The position numbers and the translations under genes were made by a program. The notes under the pieces were generated by a model that worked only from the letters and a program-made list of their open reading frames with translations, ran no database searches and had not been told where the DNA came from. From Polystyrenella longa (lineage in GTDB: Bacteria > Planctomycetota > Planctomycetia > Planctomycetales > Planctomycetaceae), in contig NZ_CP036281.1 of the NCBI RefSeq assembly GCF_007750395.1, positions 5,913,001 to 5,977,000 on the forward strand: DNA of 64,000 nucleotides. The letters are read 5' to 3'. Of this stretch, positions 47,801 to 58,197 are shown one piece after another (positions within the stretch are counted from its first letter, which is position 1; every line of letters starts with the position of its first letter).

Positions 47801-50134
47801 ATGTTAAACACAACTACTAGCGAAGAGTCTGTTGCAAACGAAAGCGCATCGTCGGTTAACGACTTTGTTATCAGTATTCTGCGCCCGCTGGCCGGCTATT
47901 TCAGCCTCTTCTTCCTGGCGCTCACCGGTTATTACTGTTTCGCTTTGCCTGCGAGAGGAAACATGCTTACGGTAGCGGCTGCAAGTACCTCGCTGCTGAT
48001 GCTGACGATATGGTTCTTGTCCGTTTCGACCCGATTTCAGAATCGATCCGCACATCTGAAGCTCAGTTTGTGCATGCTGCAGATATTGACGTTCCTTATC
48101 ATCTCTGAGAACTATTACCATTCCACGCTGGCTGATGTCCTGAACCCGCTCGCCATGGTGGGAATTGGTAGCCTTTATCTCTCACGTAAATGGTTGGTGG
48201 GAACCTTAGCCAGTTACTTCCTCATCTTCTTTTATATTCATCTGGATCTCTCTCCAGAAAACCTGCTGGACGAACATGCAATAATTTTGCTTTGTTCTGC
48301 CGGTGTTTCGCTGTTTGTGAACTTCATCCGTATGAAATCGTTCCACGAACTCAACGAAACCCGCGCTCATGAAGCCGCCCAGAAAGTGGAGATGGAGCAG
48401 ATCCTGCAAGATCTGCAGCGGCGTGAAGAACTGTTCCGTATGTTGGGACAATCCTTGCCGATCGGTATTTTCAAAACCGACGACAAAGGCCGTTGTACCT
48501 TTTCCAATAACCGTTGGCAGTCGATTTCGCAGATACCATTCAGCCAGATGATGAACGCACACTGGTGCGATGCTATTCATAAATCGGAACGCCAGAAAGC
48601 ACACGATGCCTGGACACGAACCACCTTGTCAGGCGAACGTTTCAGTTCACTCTTCCGCCTTAACGACCTGAAAGGCAAAAAACGGTGGGGCATGCTCAGC
48701 ATCAATCCGGTCTGTTCCGATCAGGGTGTCCTGTACTTCGGGGCGGTGGAAGATGTCACCGAATCCAAGCTAGCAGAAGAAGAACTCAAAACCTACGCGG
48801 AAGACCTGCAAACCGCCAAGGAAGCAGATGAGCGTAATGCTCAGCAATTGGTAAAAGTGGTCGAAGAACTGGAAGAGGCCAAGCAGAGAGCAGAAGCCTC
48901 GACGCGGGCTAAGTCCGAATTCCTGGCGAACATGAGTCACGAAATCAGAACCCCGATGACGGCTATTATTGGGTATTCCAACATCTTGCTCGAAGAATAC
49001 GAAGACAATAGGGAACTCTCCGAAGCACTCTCCATCATTAACCGTAATGGTGAGTTTCTATTACAAATCATTAACGACATTCTGGATATTTCCAAAATCG
49101 AAGCGGGTAAGCTTCAGGTCGAAAATATTGTCTGTCGCCCCATCGAGTTGATCGAAGAAGTCTTTTCCTTGATGGAAGGACGGGCGAAGGATCAGAATAT
49201 CCCACTGCTCGTGGAATACATAGGTACGATTCCGGAACTAATCCATAGTGATCCGGTTCGGTTGCGGCAGATTCTGTTCAACCTGCTAAGTAATGCGATT
49301 AAGTTTACCAAAGAAGGTTTCGTTAAACTGCGGGTTTCCTTCCTGCCTGAAGTGGAGCAGCTGGTATTCGAAGTCATCGACAGCGGAATCGGAATGAATT
49401 CCAATCAGGTTGCCAATCTCTTCCAGCCATTTTCTCAGGCCGATCAATCAACGACGCGTAAATATGGCGGAACGGGCCTTGGTCTGACAATTTCCAGACG
49501 TCTCGCCGAGATGCTCAACGGAAAATTGACAGCCGCATCCGAACCAGGCAAAGGGAGCACCTTCACCGCAACGATTGGAGTCCATGGTGTCAATGATTCG
49601 TGCATGGTCAATCCCGTCAGTTTCAAAGCCATCGAGTCGACCACCTCGACGTCAACAGAGATGGCCTTACCCCCAAAGCAAGTCGCTCCCGTTGCTGAAA
49701 TCGCCTCCACCTCGCAGAAAGAAACCCGTATTCTGCTTGCTGAAGATGGTAAAGATAATCAACGACTGATTTCGATGCTACTTAAAAAGGCGGGGATGGA
49801 AATCACCGTGGTCGAAAACGGACAGTTAGCCGTAGAAGAAGCGATGGAGAAAGAAGCGGACAGACGGCCGTATGATGTGATCCTCATGGATATGCAGATG
49901 CCGGTCATGGACGGTTACACCGCAACATCGACTTTGCGACAGCTTGGCTACCAGCGTCCTATCGTCGCTCTGACTGCTCATGCGATGAGTAGCGACCGAC
50001 AAAAATGTATCTCAGCCGGAACAGATGATTTCGAAACGAAGCCAATCAATCGCAAACGTCTTGTTGATGTGATTGAGCGGGCTCAACAGAAGTATCTGCA
50101 GGAAAGCACTAAGGATCATGCTCTCCACAGCTAG
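47801..50134 (+). CDS. Hybrid sensor histidine kinase/response regulator
   Basis: A 777-residue membrane kinase. About six helices occupy residues 20-185. A PAS domain follows at about 205-320 ([20 protein letters not shown]), then a coiled coil, a HisKA domain with His380 in [20 protein letters not shown], and an HATPase domain ([38 protein letters not shown]). A C-terminal receiver holds Asp697 in [13 protein letters not shown]. No partner regulator or phosphotransfer protein lies next to it, and the LuxR-type regulator at 53184 cannot accept a phosphoryl group at the usual site. The signal is unknown. Confidence 0.93.
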   Translation: MLNTTTSEESVANESASSVNDFVISILRPLAGYFSLFFLALTGYYCFALPARGNMLTVAAASTSLLMLTIWFLSVSTRFQNRSAHLKLSLCMLQILTFLIISENYYHSTLADVLNPLAMVGIGSLYLSRKWLVGTLASYFLIFFYIHLDLSPENLLDEHAIILLCSAGVSLFVNFIRMKSFHELNETRAHEAAQKVEMEQILQDLQRREELFRMLGQSLPIGIFKTDDKGRCTFSNNRWQSISQIPFSQMMNAHWCDAIHKSERQKAHDAWTRTTLSGERFSSLFRLNDLKGKKRWGMLSINPVCSDQGVLYFGAVEDVTESKLAEEELKTYAEDLQTAKEADERNAQQLVKVVEELEEAKQRAEASTRAKSEFLANMSHEIRTPMTAIIGYSNILLEEYEDNRELSEALSIINRNGEFLLQIINDILDISKIEAGKLQVENIVCRPIELIEEVFSLMEGRAKDQNIPLLVEYIGTIPELIHSDPVRLRQILFNLLSNAIKFTKEGFVKLRVSFLPEVEQLVFEVIDSGIGMNSNQVANLFQPFSQADQSTTRKYGGTGLGLTISRRLAEMLNGKLTAASEPGKGSTFTATIGVHGVNDSCMVNPVSFKAIESTTSTSTEMALPPKQVAPVAEIASTSQKETRILLAEDGKDNQRLISMLLKKAGMEITVVENGQLAVEEAMEKEADRRPYDVILMDMQMPVMDGYTATSTLRQLGYQRPIVALTAHAMSSDRQKCISAGTDDFETKPINRKRLVDVIERAQQKYLQESTKDHALHS

Positions 50135-50226
50135 TGAATGGCGTCTCCAGTAGCTGCACCGACGTCTTTATTAGAGCGGGAGCGGCCGACGGTGGAAACC
50201 GTGAACGTCACTTACCCCCCTTGCCT

Positions 50227-51789
50227 CTATTGAGCCAAGTTAGAATCACGAAGTGGTTCAACACGCTCAAAAATGATCCCGGTGCGACCCTCATAAATTG
50301 CTCGCCAGTTGTCTGAGTCCCGCAGACGGTTGATCATCATAGCTCGCCGAGGCTTGTCGAGCACGACAAGGTCAATCTGGTAGTCGTCCAACCGCTTCAA
50401 CCATCCAGAGCGGAGTTGCATCATCAGCCGATAGTCAGTCCAGACTTTCCGTGGTGTCAGATGGACGTGCGAATAAACAAAGACTGGCTGATCGGCATCG
50501 CTCGCCCAGATAAAGAAATCACCCCACTCCATTGTATGAAACATTCGAAAGGGTTTTTCGTCGTGTTCCAACCGCTCCTGTAATCGTTGATTTAAAAATG
50601 ACGTCAGTTCCAGTGGAGTTTTAAAAGAAACAGCCTTCGTAAGTGAGTGGGTAATGTGATCGTTTTTCAAAGCAATAGTCACTCGTTGAAAGCTCCGTTG
50701 GGAGACCGTCAAGGAGATCCCGACCAAAATAATCAATGCACTTACCGCCAGATAAAGTCGATTCAGCCCGACCGATTCATGTGATTTAAATCTCGTCATA
50801 AGCGAGCCGAAGTTGCCCTGCAATTGTCGAGTCGCTTCTATTGCCGCCACTGGAGCCCACCAGACAATCATGCGACTGTTGAGCAACATCGCAATCCCCA
50901 ACACCAACAGCAATAAGCCATTGAATGTGCTGATACTTGCTCGATTACGCCGCCACAGGACGAGCAGTAACAAGCAGGCAAATAACGCGGCCTTCCCCTG
51001 GCGCATCTGTAATGTCAGCGGTTTCCATTCGATGAGATCATATAAATTGGGATCCTTCGAAAAAGTCCGCACCGTCTCATACAGGTAGGCCCCATAGGGA
51101 TTCACCAGCGGAACAACGAAGGTTACCAGCAACAGAAGACCACTGAATAGAATCTCCGGTTGGCTGATCCAATGTGTCAAACTTCGTGACTGACGGATGG
51201 AATCAATCAGCTGCGCCAGCACATACGCTCCCGACAAGCCAACCCCCATGACGAAGGACCCATGCAAGTTCGCACTGATCAGCATTACAGGCGGAATCCA
51301 CAGGAGCAACGTAGGTCTGAATGGAAATTGGTAACGGCAGACGAGCAGTACAAACAGAAATGCCCCCGCCAGTTGGGGGCGAATAATTTGAAATTGCTCC
51401 CATTCCAGCCAGAGCATCAACCCCGCTCCCAAGATTGAAATGAGTACACTCTGCGACAATCGATATCCGGTCAAGAAGAAGAATCCCACCATGGAAGCCA
51501 CGACCAGGCCAAAGCTCAACTGTAATCCCCCGACACCGTAATCCGCTTCGATCCCATACAGAATAAGTTGAGAGAGCCAGGCGGTATCGACGACATACCG
51601 GTCATCAGGAGTGAGTAGAAAGGGTTCCCGGACAGGAAGTTCGCCAGTCTCCCAGATCATACGACCGAACGAGAGATGGGCCCACAGATCGGTATGCCAG
51701 AGGGGCAATTGAGAAAAGTAAAAGAAGACGGCGCAGAACAAAAGGCTTGCAGCCAGCAACGAACGAGAATCGGTAAACCAGCGGGACAT
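50227..51789 (-). CDS. Polytopic membrane protein, glycosyltransferase-like (GT-C type)
   Basis: A 520-residue protein with an ATG at 51789. About ten to eleven helices cover the first 380 residues; the first loop has LWHTDLWAHLSFGRMIWETG, where paired acidic and aromatic residues resemble the first extracytoplasmic loop of GT-C enzymes. A C-terminal soluble part of about 130 residues contains FRMFHTMEWGDFFIWASDAD. GT-C enzymes transfer sugars from lipid carriers, but no firm family hit can be claimed. The ECF factor gene lies 126 bp upstream on the same strand. Confidence 0.65.
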   Translation of the reverse strand: MSRWFTDSRSLLAASLLFCAVFFYFSQLPLWHTDLWAHLSFGRMIWETGELPVREPFLLTPDDRYVVDTAWLSQLILYGIEADYGVGGLQLSFGLVVASMVGFFFLTGYRLSQSVLISILGAGLMLWLEWEQFQIIRPQLAGAFLFVLLVCRYQFPFRPTLLLWIPPVMLISANLHGSFVMGVGLSGAYVLAQLIDSIRQSRSLTHWISQPEILFSGLLLLVTFVVPLVNPYGAYLYETVRTFSKDPNLYDLIEWKPLTLQMRQGKAALFACLLLLVLWRRNRASISTFNGLLLLVLGIAMLLNSRMIVWWAPVAAIEATRQLQGNFGSLMTRFKSHESVGLNRLYLAVSALIILVGISLTVSQRSFQRVTIALKNDHITHSLTKAVSFKTPLELTSFLNQRLQERLEHDEKPFRMFHTMEWGDFFIWASDADQPVFVYSHVHLTPRKVWTDYRLMMQLRSGWLKRLDDYQIDLVVLDKPRRAMMINRLRDSDNWRAIYEGRTGIIFERVEPLRDSNLAQ

Positions 51790-51915
51790 AAATCTAAAGG
51801 GAACCAGGGCCAAAGGGGAGGGAAAGCGACGGAACAGAGTAATCGCGAGTTTAATGAGTCAACCGTCGAAAGAGCTACCCTTACCCCAGCATCATTATTT
51901 CAATCACCAGTACCT

Positions 51916-52491
51916 TCAGCCGTCCTCTTTTTTCAATTCTTTGCGGAACCAGGCCCGGATCATTTTCCATTCGAGTTCGGCCGTTCGTTTAGAGATCCCC
52001 AAGTGCTTCGCGGCTTGTTCGACTGTCAGGCCTCCATAAAAACGAAGTTCTACCAGCTCAGCCTGGCGCTCGTCGAGGCGTTCCAGTTTCAACAACATGT
52101 CTTCCAGGCTCAGGATGTCCTCGGGTTTATCGTGCGAAAATACGATTGCTCGATCCAGCGGAATTCGCTCCAGATCGCCACCTCGCTTATGTGTTGCTCT
52201 TGCACGGGCATAATCGACCAGAATACGTCGCATCTGACGCGCCGCAATCGCGATAAAATGCGAGCGACCTTCCCACTCCACCTTATCCTGGTTCACCAGT
52301 TTAAGGTACGCCTCGTGTACCAGATCCGTCGGCTGGAGCGTATGTCCGACGCGCTCGTTCTTCAAAAAGTAGGACGCCAACCGTCGCAATTCCTCGTAGA
52401 CAATGGGCAACAGCTTTTCGGACGCTGCCTGATCCCCTTGGGATAGGGCCTGCAAGAACTGCGTCGTTTGTGAAATTTTCGTGTTAGTCAT
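51916..52491 (-). CDS. Planctomycete-type ECF RNA polymerase sigma factor
   Basis: A 191-residue stand-alone ECF factor with region 2 (VYEELRRLASYFLKNERVGH, then TDLVHEAYLKLVNQ) and region 4 (LDERQAELVELRFYGGLTVE, then LGISKRTAELEWKMIRAWF). It matches the ECF class that is abundant in planctomycetes and often sits beside a serine/threonine kinase. No kinase is near it here. The ATG at 52491 is chosen over a GTG four codons upstream; both lack a clear ribosome binding site. Confidence 0.92.
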   Translation of the reverse strand: MTNTKISQTTQFLQALSQGDQAASEKLLPIVYEELRRLASYFLKNERVGHTLQPTDLVHEAYLKLVNQDKVEWEGRSHFIAIAARQMRRILVDYARARATHKRGGDLERIPLDRAIVFSHDKPEDILSLEDMLLKLERLDERQAELVELRFYGGLTVEQAAKHLGISKRTAELEWKMIRAWFRKELKKEDG

Positions 52492-53183
52492 AGGGAAACT
52501 CACTATGTGAGAGGGTGGCTCAAGTGAGTCCTATTTAAAGTATTTAACTGGCGTCCCCGGGAAGCTTCTGAAATATATTAAACCCGAAAATATTTATTTT
52601 AGCTAGTTCGGGGTCACGCTGCAGAATCGATGATCGCACACTTTCGCAATTTGATCCCTCTTCGCCCCAATTCCCCTCGAATGTTTAAGTCGATCTTTTA
52701 CAAGCACTTAGCCTCTTAATTCATACAAAAAAGAAAATTAATCACTTTTGATTGCGCAGTTTTCCCTTAGATATCGCGGGTTTAATTAAGGCGATTGACT
52801 GATGTCTGCTCACGATCGAAGAGAACGATCTTCCTGTTCTTTTAACGCTGCTGGTTGTCCGGCAGAGTTATCAGACTAAAGATTACATAACTTCTCAAAT
52901 GGAAAAAAAGCGGTTTCACCTCTATCAGTCGTCTTACCCTCAATAAGACTATCGCTGCCGGGCCTCAGCGAAATGAGGCCTTTACGGTAAAAGGACAGGC
53001 TTGGCGAAAGCCACAGTCAGTCGATTTCCCCCCGCTTTACTTAAGTGGGGAGGATCCTTACCTGCTCCGGCAAACTAGTTAGATTTCGAGACCGTTCGAC
53101 TGTTTTGAACCTTGGATTTTCTTTTCAGTCGTCACATCAATAATCCCTCTCCGGGAAACAACTCATACGAAAGGATTGAATTC
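52492..53183. other. Divergent intergenic region between the ECF and LuxR-type genes
   Basis: About 690 bp, noticeably AT-rich near 52550-52610 and 52720-52790. It must hold both promoters. No small RNA or gene was recognised, and no repeated operator was seen by eye. Confidence 0.45.
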
Positions 53184-53855
53184 ATGTATGACGCCAATCC
53201 GCAACCACCTATCCGTGTCCTGTTGGCCGATTCTCATAAATCAATTGCTGATGCTTTTTCTTATGTTTTTCAGAACGTCTATAACATGGTTGTTGTAGCA
53301 ACGACGGAAAACACCCAGGAAACTCGGGAAGCTATCGAGTTCCATAAACCGCAACTCGTTCTATTGAGCGTCGATCTGCCGGGCAGTTCTCCCTTTGCAC
53401 TGGTCGCTGACTTGTCAAAAGAGATGCCCGAGATCAATACCGCATTCCTGGCAGATCGCGGAGCGGACGTGCTTGTTGACCAAGCCATCCGAGCCGGTGC
53501 CACCGGGTTCCTGCTCAAGTCTGATCCTATCCTGGAACTCGTACAACACTGTCGCCGTATCGCTTGTGGCGGGACGAGTTTCTCTACGGAAATTAAAGAG
53601 AAACTCGAGCAAAAAGAAGGTTCTCGTCACTACCGGTTGGATAGTAAAAGCACGCTGAGCGCTTTAACTAAACGTCAACTGGAAGTACTGCGACGCCTGG
53701 CCGAAGGAGACTCCGTGAAGAAGATCGCTAACGATCTACACATCTCTTCCAAGTCGGTCGACAGTCACAAATACCGTCTGATGCAACGACTCGGTATCCA
53801 TGATCGTGTTGAACTTTGCCGACTGGCGATTCGTGAAGGCTTGATCCACGCCTGA
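53184..53855 (+). CDS. LuxR/NarL-type response regulator with a degenerate receiver
   Basis: A 223-residue regulator. The ATG at 53184 has AAGGATTG upstream. The receiver domain opens with RVLLADSHKSIADAF, where the acidic pair is Asp16-Ser17. The phosphoacceptor position in VLLSVDLPGSSPF is Ser62 in place of Asp, though Lys112 of the switch is kept. The C-terminal helix-turn-helix (about 160-220) contains LTKRQLEVLRRLAEGDSVKK and HISSKSVDSHKYRLMQRL. It therefore probably acts without phosphorylation or is controlled in another way. A terminator-like hairpin follows. Confidence 0.9.
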   Translation: MYDANPQPPIRVLLADSHKSIADAFSYVFQNVYNMVVVATTENTQETREAIEFHKPQLVLLSVDLPGSSPFALVADLSKEMPEINTAFLADRGADVLVDQAIRAGATGFLLKSDPILELVQHCRRIACGGTSFSTEIKEKLEQKEGSRHYRLDSKSTLSALTKRQLEVLRRLAEGDSVKKIANDLHISSKSVDSHKYRLMQRLGIHDRVELCRLAIREGLIHA

Positions 53856-53957
53856 TGCGAGGACAACCTGAGTAGAATCCAGTTAGCTCCACTCCGAAAG
53901 AACTTTAAAGCTGATCAATAACAACGATCACTCACAGCGAAGCACTTCAGCAACAGT

Positions 53958-54030
53958 CCAGGGTTCCCGTCCGACAGTGTCTACCCTTCCAGTAAATCTG
54001 TCCATCAATCGGGAGCCACTGGGCTTTTTT
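53958..54030 (+). terminator. Possible terminator after the LuxR-type gene
   Basis: CCAGGGTTCCCG at 53958-53969 pairs with CGGGAGCCACTGG at 54010-54022 with small bulges. Six T follow at 54025-54030. The loop is long (40 bases), which lowers confidence. Confidence 0.45.
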
Positions 54031-54111
54031 ATGCGCGGTCAGTGAAATTCAATTCGTAGGCAAGCAACTACCTGAACAGTGATTGCCGTTCCCTATTACT
54101 TCTCGCCCTGC

Positions 54112-54927
54112 TTATTCCTCCGGCTTTTCCGGCAGCGCTAAATCGGCTTCGCTTAAATCAACTTTGGCACCCTCCTTGGGCACATCGACATGGGCGGTCC
54201 AGAGGATCGCGTTGACGATCATCTTGCGGAAAGCATCGTCCTGGAAATTTTCGTAGAAATGACCAAGCGTCGTACCGTAGGAGCGACCGTCGTTCTGTTC
54301 TCGTTCAAAGGCCCAACCGACGACCACGGGGTTGTCATTGGCCGTGATTTCAAGAACGGGAGTGGCGGCGTCGGTGATGGACGGGTTGAGGTAGTATTCG
54401 TCGTAAATCTCGTACTCGTCCCACCCGTGGCTAATCGGGTGGTCCGGAGCCAGTTGTGTCAGATGCGACTTGCCAGTGTGCTGCCCCACGTTACTGATCC
54501 AGGTGCCGCCCAAGTAACTCGTCCAAACTGGCCCCAGTCGATCCAGGTTTTTCTCGTAGATGGAAGAGGCCCAGTGAATCGTGACGAGCCCCACGCCTTT
54601 GTCTAGCTGCTCGATCACTTGATCGCGAAATGGACTGTCGAACAGAAACTCGGCCGCCGGCGTCGAATAGACGACGATGGTGTCGATCCCTTCCAGTTGA
54701 GAAGCCTCTTTCGGCCAACCATCGCTGATGACAGTTTCGATCTCTCCATTCAATTTCAAACACTTCGCCAGCATCTCACTCGTATGTAAATACATATGCG
54801 TCGCGAAAGGATGATCGGGCTGCTTGCCGACGAACAGAACTTTGGCTTTAGGGGCGGCCTCAGCGAAGAGGGATAGCGTGAGGACGAAGAGTACGGGCAA
54901 AGTGCCGTAAAAGAGAGAGCGTTTCAT
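54112..54927 (-). CDS. Exported ThuA-like protein
   Basis: A 271-residue protein with an ATG at 54927 and a signal peptide (SLFYGTLPVLFVLTLSLFAE). The class I glutamine amidotransferase-like ThuA domain is suggested by KVLFVGKQPDHPFATHMYL, LDKGVGLVTIHWAS, WTSYLGGTWI, HPISHGWDEYEIYDEYYL and YGTTLGHFYENFQDD. ThuA-type proteins are common in planctomycetes beside sugar-catabolism genes and include heme- or sugar-linked members. Here it is isolated and divergent from a sulfatase. The reaction is unknown. Confidence 0.87.
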   Translation of the reverse strand: MKRSLFYGTLPVLFVLTLSLFAEAAPKAKVLFVGKQPDHPFATHMYLHTSEMLAKCLKLNGEIETVISDGWPKEASQLEGIDTIVVYSTPAAEFLFDSPFRDQVIEQLDKGVGLVTIHWASSIYEKNLDRLGPVWTSYLGGTWISNVGQHTGKSHLTQLAPDHPISHGWDEYEIYDEYYLNPSITDAATPVLEITANDNPVVVGWAFEREQNDGRSYGTTLGHFYENFQDDAFRKMIVNAILWTAHVDVPKEGAKVDLSEADLALPEKPEE

Positions 54928-55202
54928 GAGTGTGCGAGACCATAGACGGGAGTGGGGTATAATGAATGACAGCACGTCCATCATAGCGGAAGCGGCACAT
55001 CTGGAGCGATCATATTCTCACATGGAATTGAATTATACATTGTGTGTAGCGTCTCTAAGCTTCAAGATGGAATCTTCGAGGGATGGGTGGTCTTTTCACA
55101 CACTCATTAAAGAGCACCTGTCGCTGCTCGTTGAAATATCATCATGAGATAGAGTCCAAAATGCAGATCTGGTTCGCTTCAAGAATAAGAGAAACAAAAG
55201 TT

Positions 55203-56621
55203 ATGAATCGACTCCTCTACGTCACTCTGTTCTCGTTCTTCCTCTTGGGGATGTCTACTTCTTGTGGTTTCCTGCATGCCGACGACCGTCCCAATGTGTT
55301 ATTCATTGCTGTCGATGATTTACGTCCAGAACTTGCCTGCTATGGTAAAACACATATCCATTCTCCCAACATTGATCGGTTGGCTGAGACGGGCGTATTG
55401 TTCGAACGGGCCTACTGCATGGTGCCCACCTGCGGCGCCTCTCGAGCCAGTCTGATGACGGGCATCCGGCCGGCGCCCCATCGGTTTGTCAATTATCTGG
55501 CATGGGCCGAGAAGGATGCCCCCGATGCGAAGACAATGAACACGCAGTTCAAAGAAAATGGGTACCACACTGTTTCGCTTGGGAAAATTTTTCATCACCC
55601 CGAAGACAATGAGCAGGGTTGGTCGGAACCGGCATGGCGTGTTAAGAACGTTTCCTGGTGGCAAGATCCGGCGAGCCAGAAGATACACAATCAACGACAG
55701 AAAATGGGCAAGGGAATACGTGGCCCCGCCTTTGAATCCCCCGAGGTCCCGGACAATGCGTACTCGGACGGCTTATTGGCCGAACAAGCCATTTCCGATC
55801 TTCAGAGGTTGAGCAAACAGAAGGAACCGTTCTTTCTGTCTGTGGGGTTTTTAAAACCGCATCTTCCCTTCAATGCACCGAAAAAATACTGGGACTTGTA
55901 CAATCACGCCGAGATTCAGCTTCCGGATAATTATCACGTTCCGAAAGACGCCCCGTCGGAATCGATACACAGATCGGGCGAATTACGTGCTTACTCAAAC
56001 ATTCCTGCCAATGGACCCGTCTCCACTGAAACTGCCCGCAAGCTGATTCACGGTTACTACGCCTGTGTCAGTTACACGGACGCCCTGATCGGCCAGGTGC
56101 TGGAAGAACTGGACCGACTCGAACTGGCCGAGAACACCATCGTGGTCCTCTGGGGGGATCATGGTTGGAACCTGGGAGAGCACACGCTCTGGTGTAAACA
56201 TTCCTGCTACGAAACATCACTCCTAATTCCAATTATTATACGTGCCCCTGGAATTGACGGTGGTCAGCGAAGGAGGCAGTTAATCGAGTCGATCGATCTT
56301 TACCCGACACTCTGTGACCTGACCAGAATTTCCAAGCCGATCCATTTGCAGGGTGATAGCCTTGTCCCGCTACTTCTGAATGAACAGAGCGAGTGGAAGA
56401 AGTCCGCGATCAGCCGCTATCGCAAAGGGGACACGATCCGTACCGAGGGTTACCGTTACACCGAATTTCGAGATCATCAGGGAATTCAAAGTGGTCGAAT
56501 GCTGTATGACCATGGGGCAGATCCGGGTGAAAACGTCAATGTCGCGAAAGAGTCTCCCGAAGCAGTGTCCGAGTTGGCTGCAGAACTGAACAAGCGAAAA
56601 GGACAGGATGATGGCCATTAA
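55203..56621 (+). CDS. Exported sulfatase, iduronate-2-sulfatase-like
   Basis: A 472-residue arylsulfatase-family enzyme with an ATG at 55203 and an N-terminal signal (LYVTLFSFFLLGMSTSC). The metal site begins VLFIAVDDLRPELACYG. The active-site cysteine to be converted to formylglycine is Cys77 in MVPTCGASRASLMTG (C-x-A-S-R). Further marks are FLKPHLPFNAPKKYWDLY, IVVLWGDHGWNLGEHTLWCK and YETSLLIPIIIRAPG. This form resembles the IDS/choline-sulfatase branch. It probably removes sulfate from a polysaccharide in the periplasm. A strong terminator follows. Confidence 0.94.
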   Translation: MNRLLYVTLFSFFLLGMSTSCGFLHADDRPNVLFIAVDDLRPELACYGKTHIHSPNIDRLAETGVLFERAYCMVPTCGASRASLMTGIRPAPHRFVNYLAWAEKDAPDAKTMNTQFKENGYHTVSLGKIFHHPEDNEQGWSEPAWRVKNVSWWQDPASQKIHNQRQKMGKGIRGPAFESPEVPDNAYSDGLLAEQAISDLQRLSKQKEPFFLSVGFLKPHLPFNAPKKYWDLYNHAEIQLPDNYHVPKDAPSESIHRSGELRAYSNIPANGPVSTETARKLIHGYYACVSYTDALIGQVLEELDRLELAENTIVVLWGDHGWNLGEHTLWCKHSCYETSLLIPIIIRAPGIDGGQRRRQLIESIDLYPTLCDLTRISKPIHLQGDSLVPLLLNEQSEWKKSAISRYRKGDTIRTEGYRYTEFRDHQGIQSGRMLYDHGADPGENVNVAKESPEAVSELAAELNKRKGQDDGH

Positions 56622-56750
56622 ATCTTGTTCAGGAAAATGATGACAACCTTGGGACGCACCGAGGGCTTATAAAACGAGAATTGCTCCGTCTGAATTCGCC
56701 AGAATTAAGTAAGAGGCGATCAGGAACAGGAGTACGAACCGCGCACAAAA

Positions 56751-56781
56751 AAACCACACGTGAAAGTTACGTGTGGTTTTA
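56751..56781 (+). terminator. Rho-independent terminator after the sulfatase gene
   Basis: An 11-bp perfect stem AAACCACACGT / ACGTGTGGTTT with a 7-base loop ends in TTTT and is preceded by seven A. It is symmetrical and so could work in both directions. It marks the left border of the accessory region. Confidence 0.9.
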
Positions 56782-56929
56782 ATGGTTGATTGATACTGCT
56801 GAGACTTGGTTGTGGACGTCAATTCGACGCCTCAGAGCCTTTAGCAAGATATCGAGTGGAGGATACCGGAACAGAACATTTTTCAGGAAACTCTATTCTT
56901 ATAGGATCAAAGCGATATACGAAAAATAA

Positions 56930-56982
56930 AATCGGGGTTGAGGCATCGGAAATCGGGGGCAAAATCGGGATCAAATCTGGGT
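56930..56982 (+). repeat. Four short AAATC[G/T]GGG direct repeats
   Basis: AAATCGGG occurs at 56930, 56951 and 56963, followed by AAATCTGGG at 56974, all within 53 bp in one orientation. The spacing is 21, 12 and 11 bp. The array lies in non-coding DNA. Iteron-like arrays can bind replication or regulatory proteins, but the set is small. Confidence 0.45.
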
Positions 56983-57046
56983 CCTAGGGATTGGAGACGT
57001 AGTTTCAGAGGGGGGACGTGCATGCTTGGAATGGGCGTTATTTCCA

Positions 57047-57419
57047 CTACACCCGCATCTCTATTATTATTTCCTTTTTACTTGTAGACATCACGAACTC
57101 ATCATGTAGGCAAGCTCTGGCGTTGTCACTGTTCACCGTCGGGTATAGCGTGCTAGAGGGTGCTGTTTCTAGCATTGCTGCATCGTTCGTAAGGAGCTCT
57201 GCCCTAATCACCGCCTCTTCTGAAACCACGAGAGATTCATCCCAATTAACTGAATCAAATCCATTGAGCAGATTTAACCGCCTTGATGCATTTCTTGTGC
57301 ACAGAGAAATTTTCCCTCTTTGGCGTAATTTCGAAGCTCACGTGGTGACCCGTCCCAAGATGTGAGACGGCATGGAATAACGACCCACAAAAAACTGATC
57401 GTAGTCGTTTTGATGTCAT
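57047..57419 (-). pseudogene. Possible frameshifted hypothetical gene
   Basis: A 55-codon frame starts with an ATG at 57419 after an AGGT and includes GTGHHVSFEITPKRENFSV, ending in a TGA at 57255. About 10 bp earlier, the next frame takes over with NGFDSVNWDESLVVSEEAVI and LLTNDAAMLETAPSSTLYP, ending at 57047. Joined by one shift, they give a protein of about 125 residues. No family is recognised. The alternative is that both are chance frames, so the call is weak. Confidence 0.35.
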
Positions 57420-57501
57420 TTACCTGTGCCTGCCTAATCGATTTTAGTTCGAATTATTCAATTTATAAAACCCACCAGCAATGATGGGATGAGAGTATGA
57501 C

Positions 57502-58197
57502 TCAATCTATATTCATTGCAATGATAGTCATAATGAGTGGGACGAAGGCGATTCCCGTCCCACCAATAAGGCCCATCACGAAGGCGTCTTCTTCCATTGG
57601 ACCGCCCGATGTCATTACCTGTGCAATAACGAAACCTATAATGAAGCACCCGATAGTAAACAGCCATCCCCACTTTTTGAGTGATTTCCATTGAGTTTCG
57701 TCATCGGGAATGCCTATAGCCTCCCGAAAATCATAGATTGCTTCCCGAATTTGCTCTGTATTATGAAATACATGTAAATCCGGTATACCATCACCACTTA
57801 TGTCGTGCGATGTGGCGAAATCGATGCCGGAGTGAGAGTATTGATCTTCTGCTTCCAAATCAGATTCGTCGAACAGTACGCAACCACAAGAAGGGCAAGA
57901 AATAGCTCTAAAGGACACTAAATGGTCGCAATCAGGGCAGGGACATAGATTCGGATTGTTTAGGTTAACCAGCAGATTCTTTTCATTCAGCGATTGACCG
58001 TTCCCGGAATTCGATTCGAGAGAAGGCGGCTTTATCGAAAGACCCTTCACTTTTTCTGGGGGGTACCATTTCCCGTTTTCTCCCTTGCGAATCAGCGTAT
58101 CGCTGTCGATCCCCCCTTCATCAGCCAACCGACTTAGGTCACCAACGGACATAGGCCCGTAAACATGATGATTGATTTTTACGTACCACGAAGACAT
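57502..58197 (-). CDS. GYF_2 domain membrane protein with zinc ribbon
   Basis: A 231-residue protein with an ATG at 58197. Residues 1-50 are a GYF_2-type domain (SSWYVKINHHVYGPMSVGDL). A zinc ribbon with C-x-C-x2-C and C-x2-C cysteines follows at about 84-107 (LCPCPDCDHL, then CPSCGCVLFD). Two membrane helices lie at about 175-194 and 205-225. The pattern, GYF_2 then ribbon then membrane helices, is typical of planctomycete small proteins of unknown function. It is the second of three GYF_2 genes in the window. Confidence 0.8.
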   Translation of the reverse strand: MSSWYVKINHHVYGPMSVGDLSRLADEGGIDSDTLIRKGENGKWYPPEKVKGLSIKPPSLESNSGNGQSLNEKNLLVNLNNPNLCPCPDCDHLVSFRAISCPSCGCVLFDESDLEAEDQYSHSGIDFATSHDISGDGIPDLHVFHNTEQIREAIYDFREAIGIPDDETQWKSLKKWGWLFTIGCFIIGFVIAQVMTSGGPMEEDAFVMGLIGGTGIAFVPLIMTIIAMNID

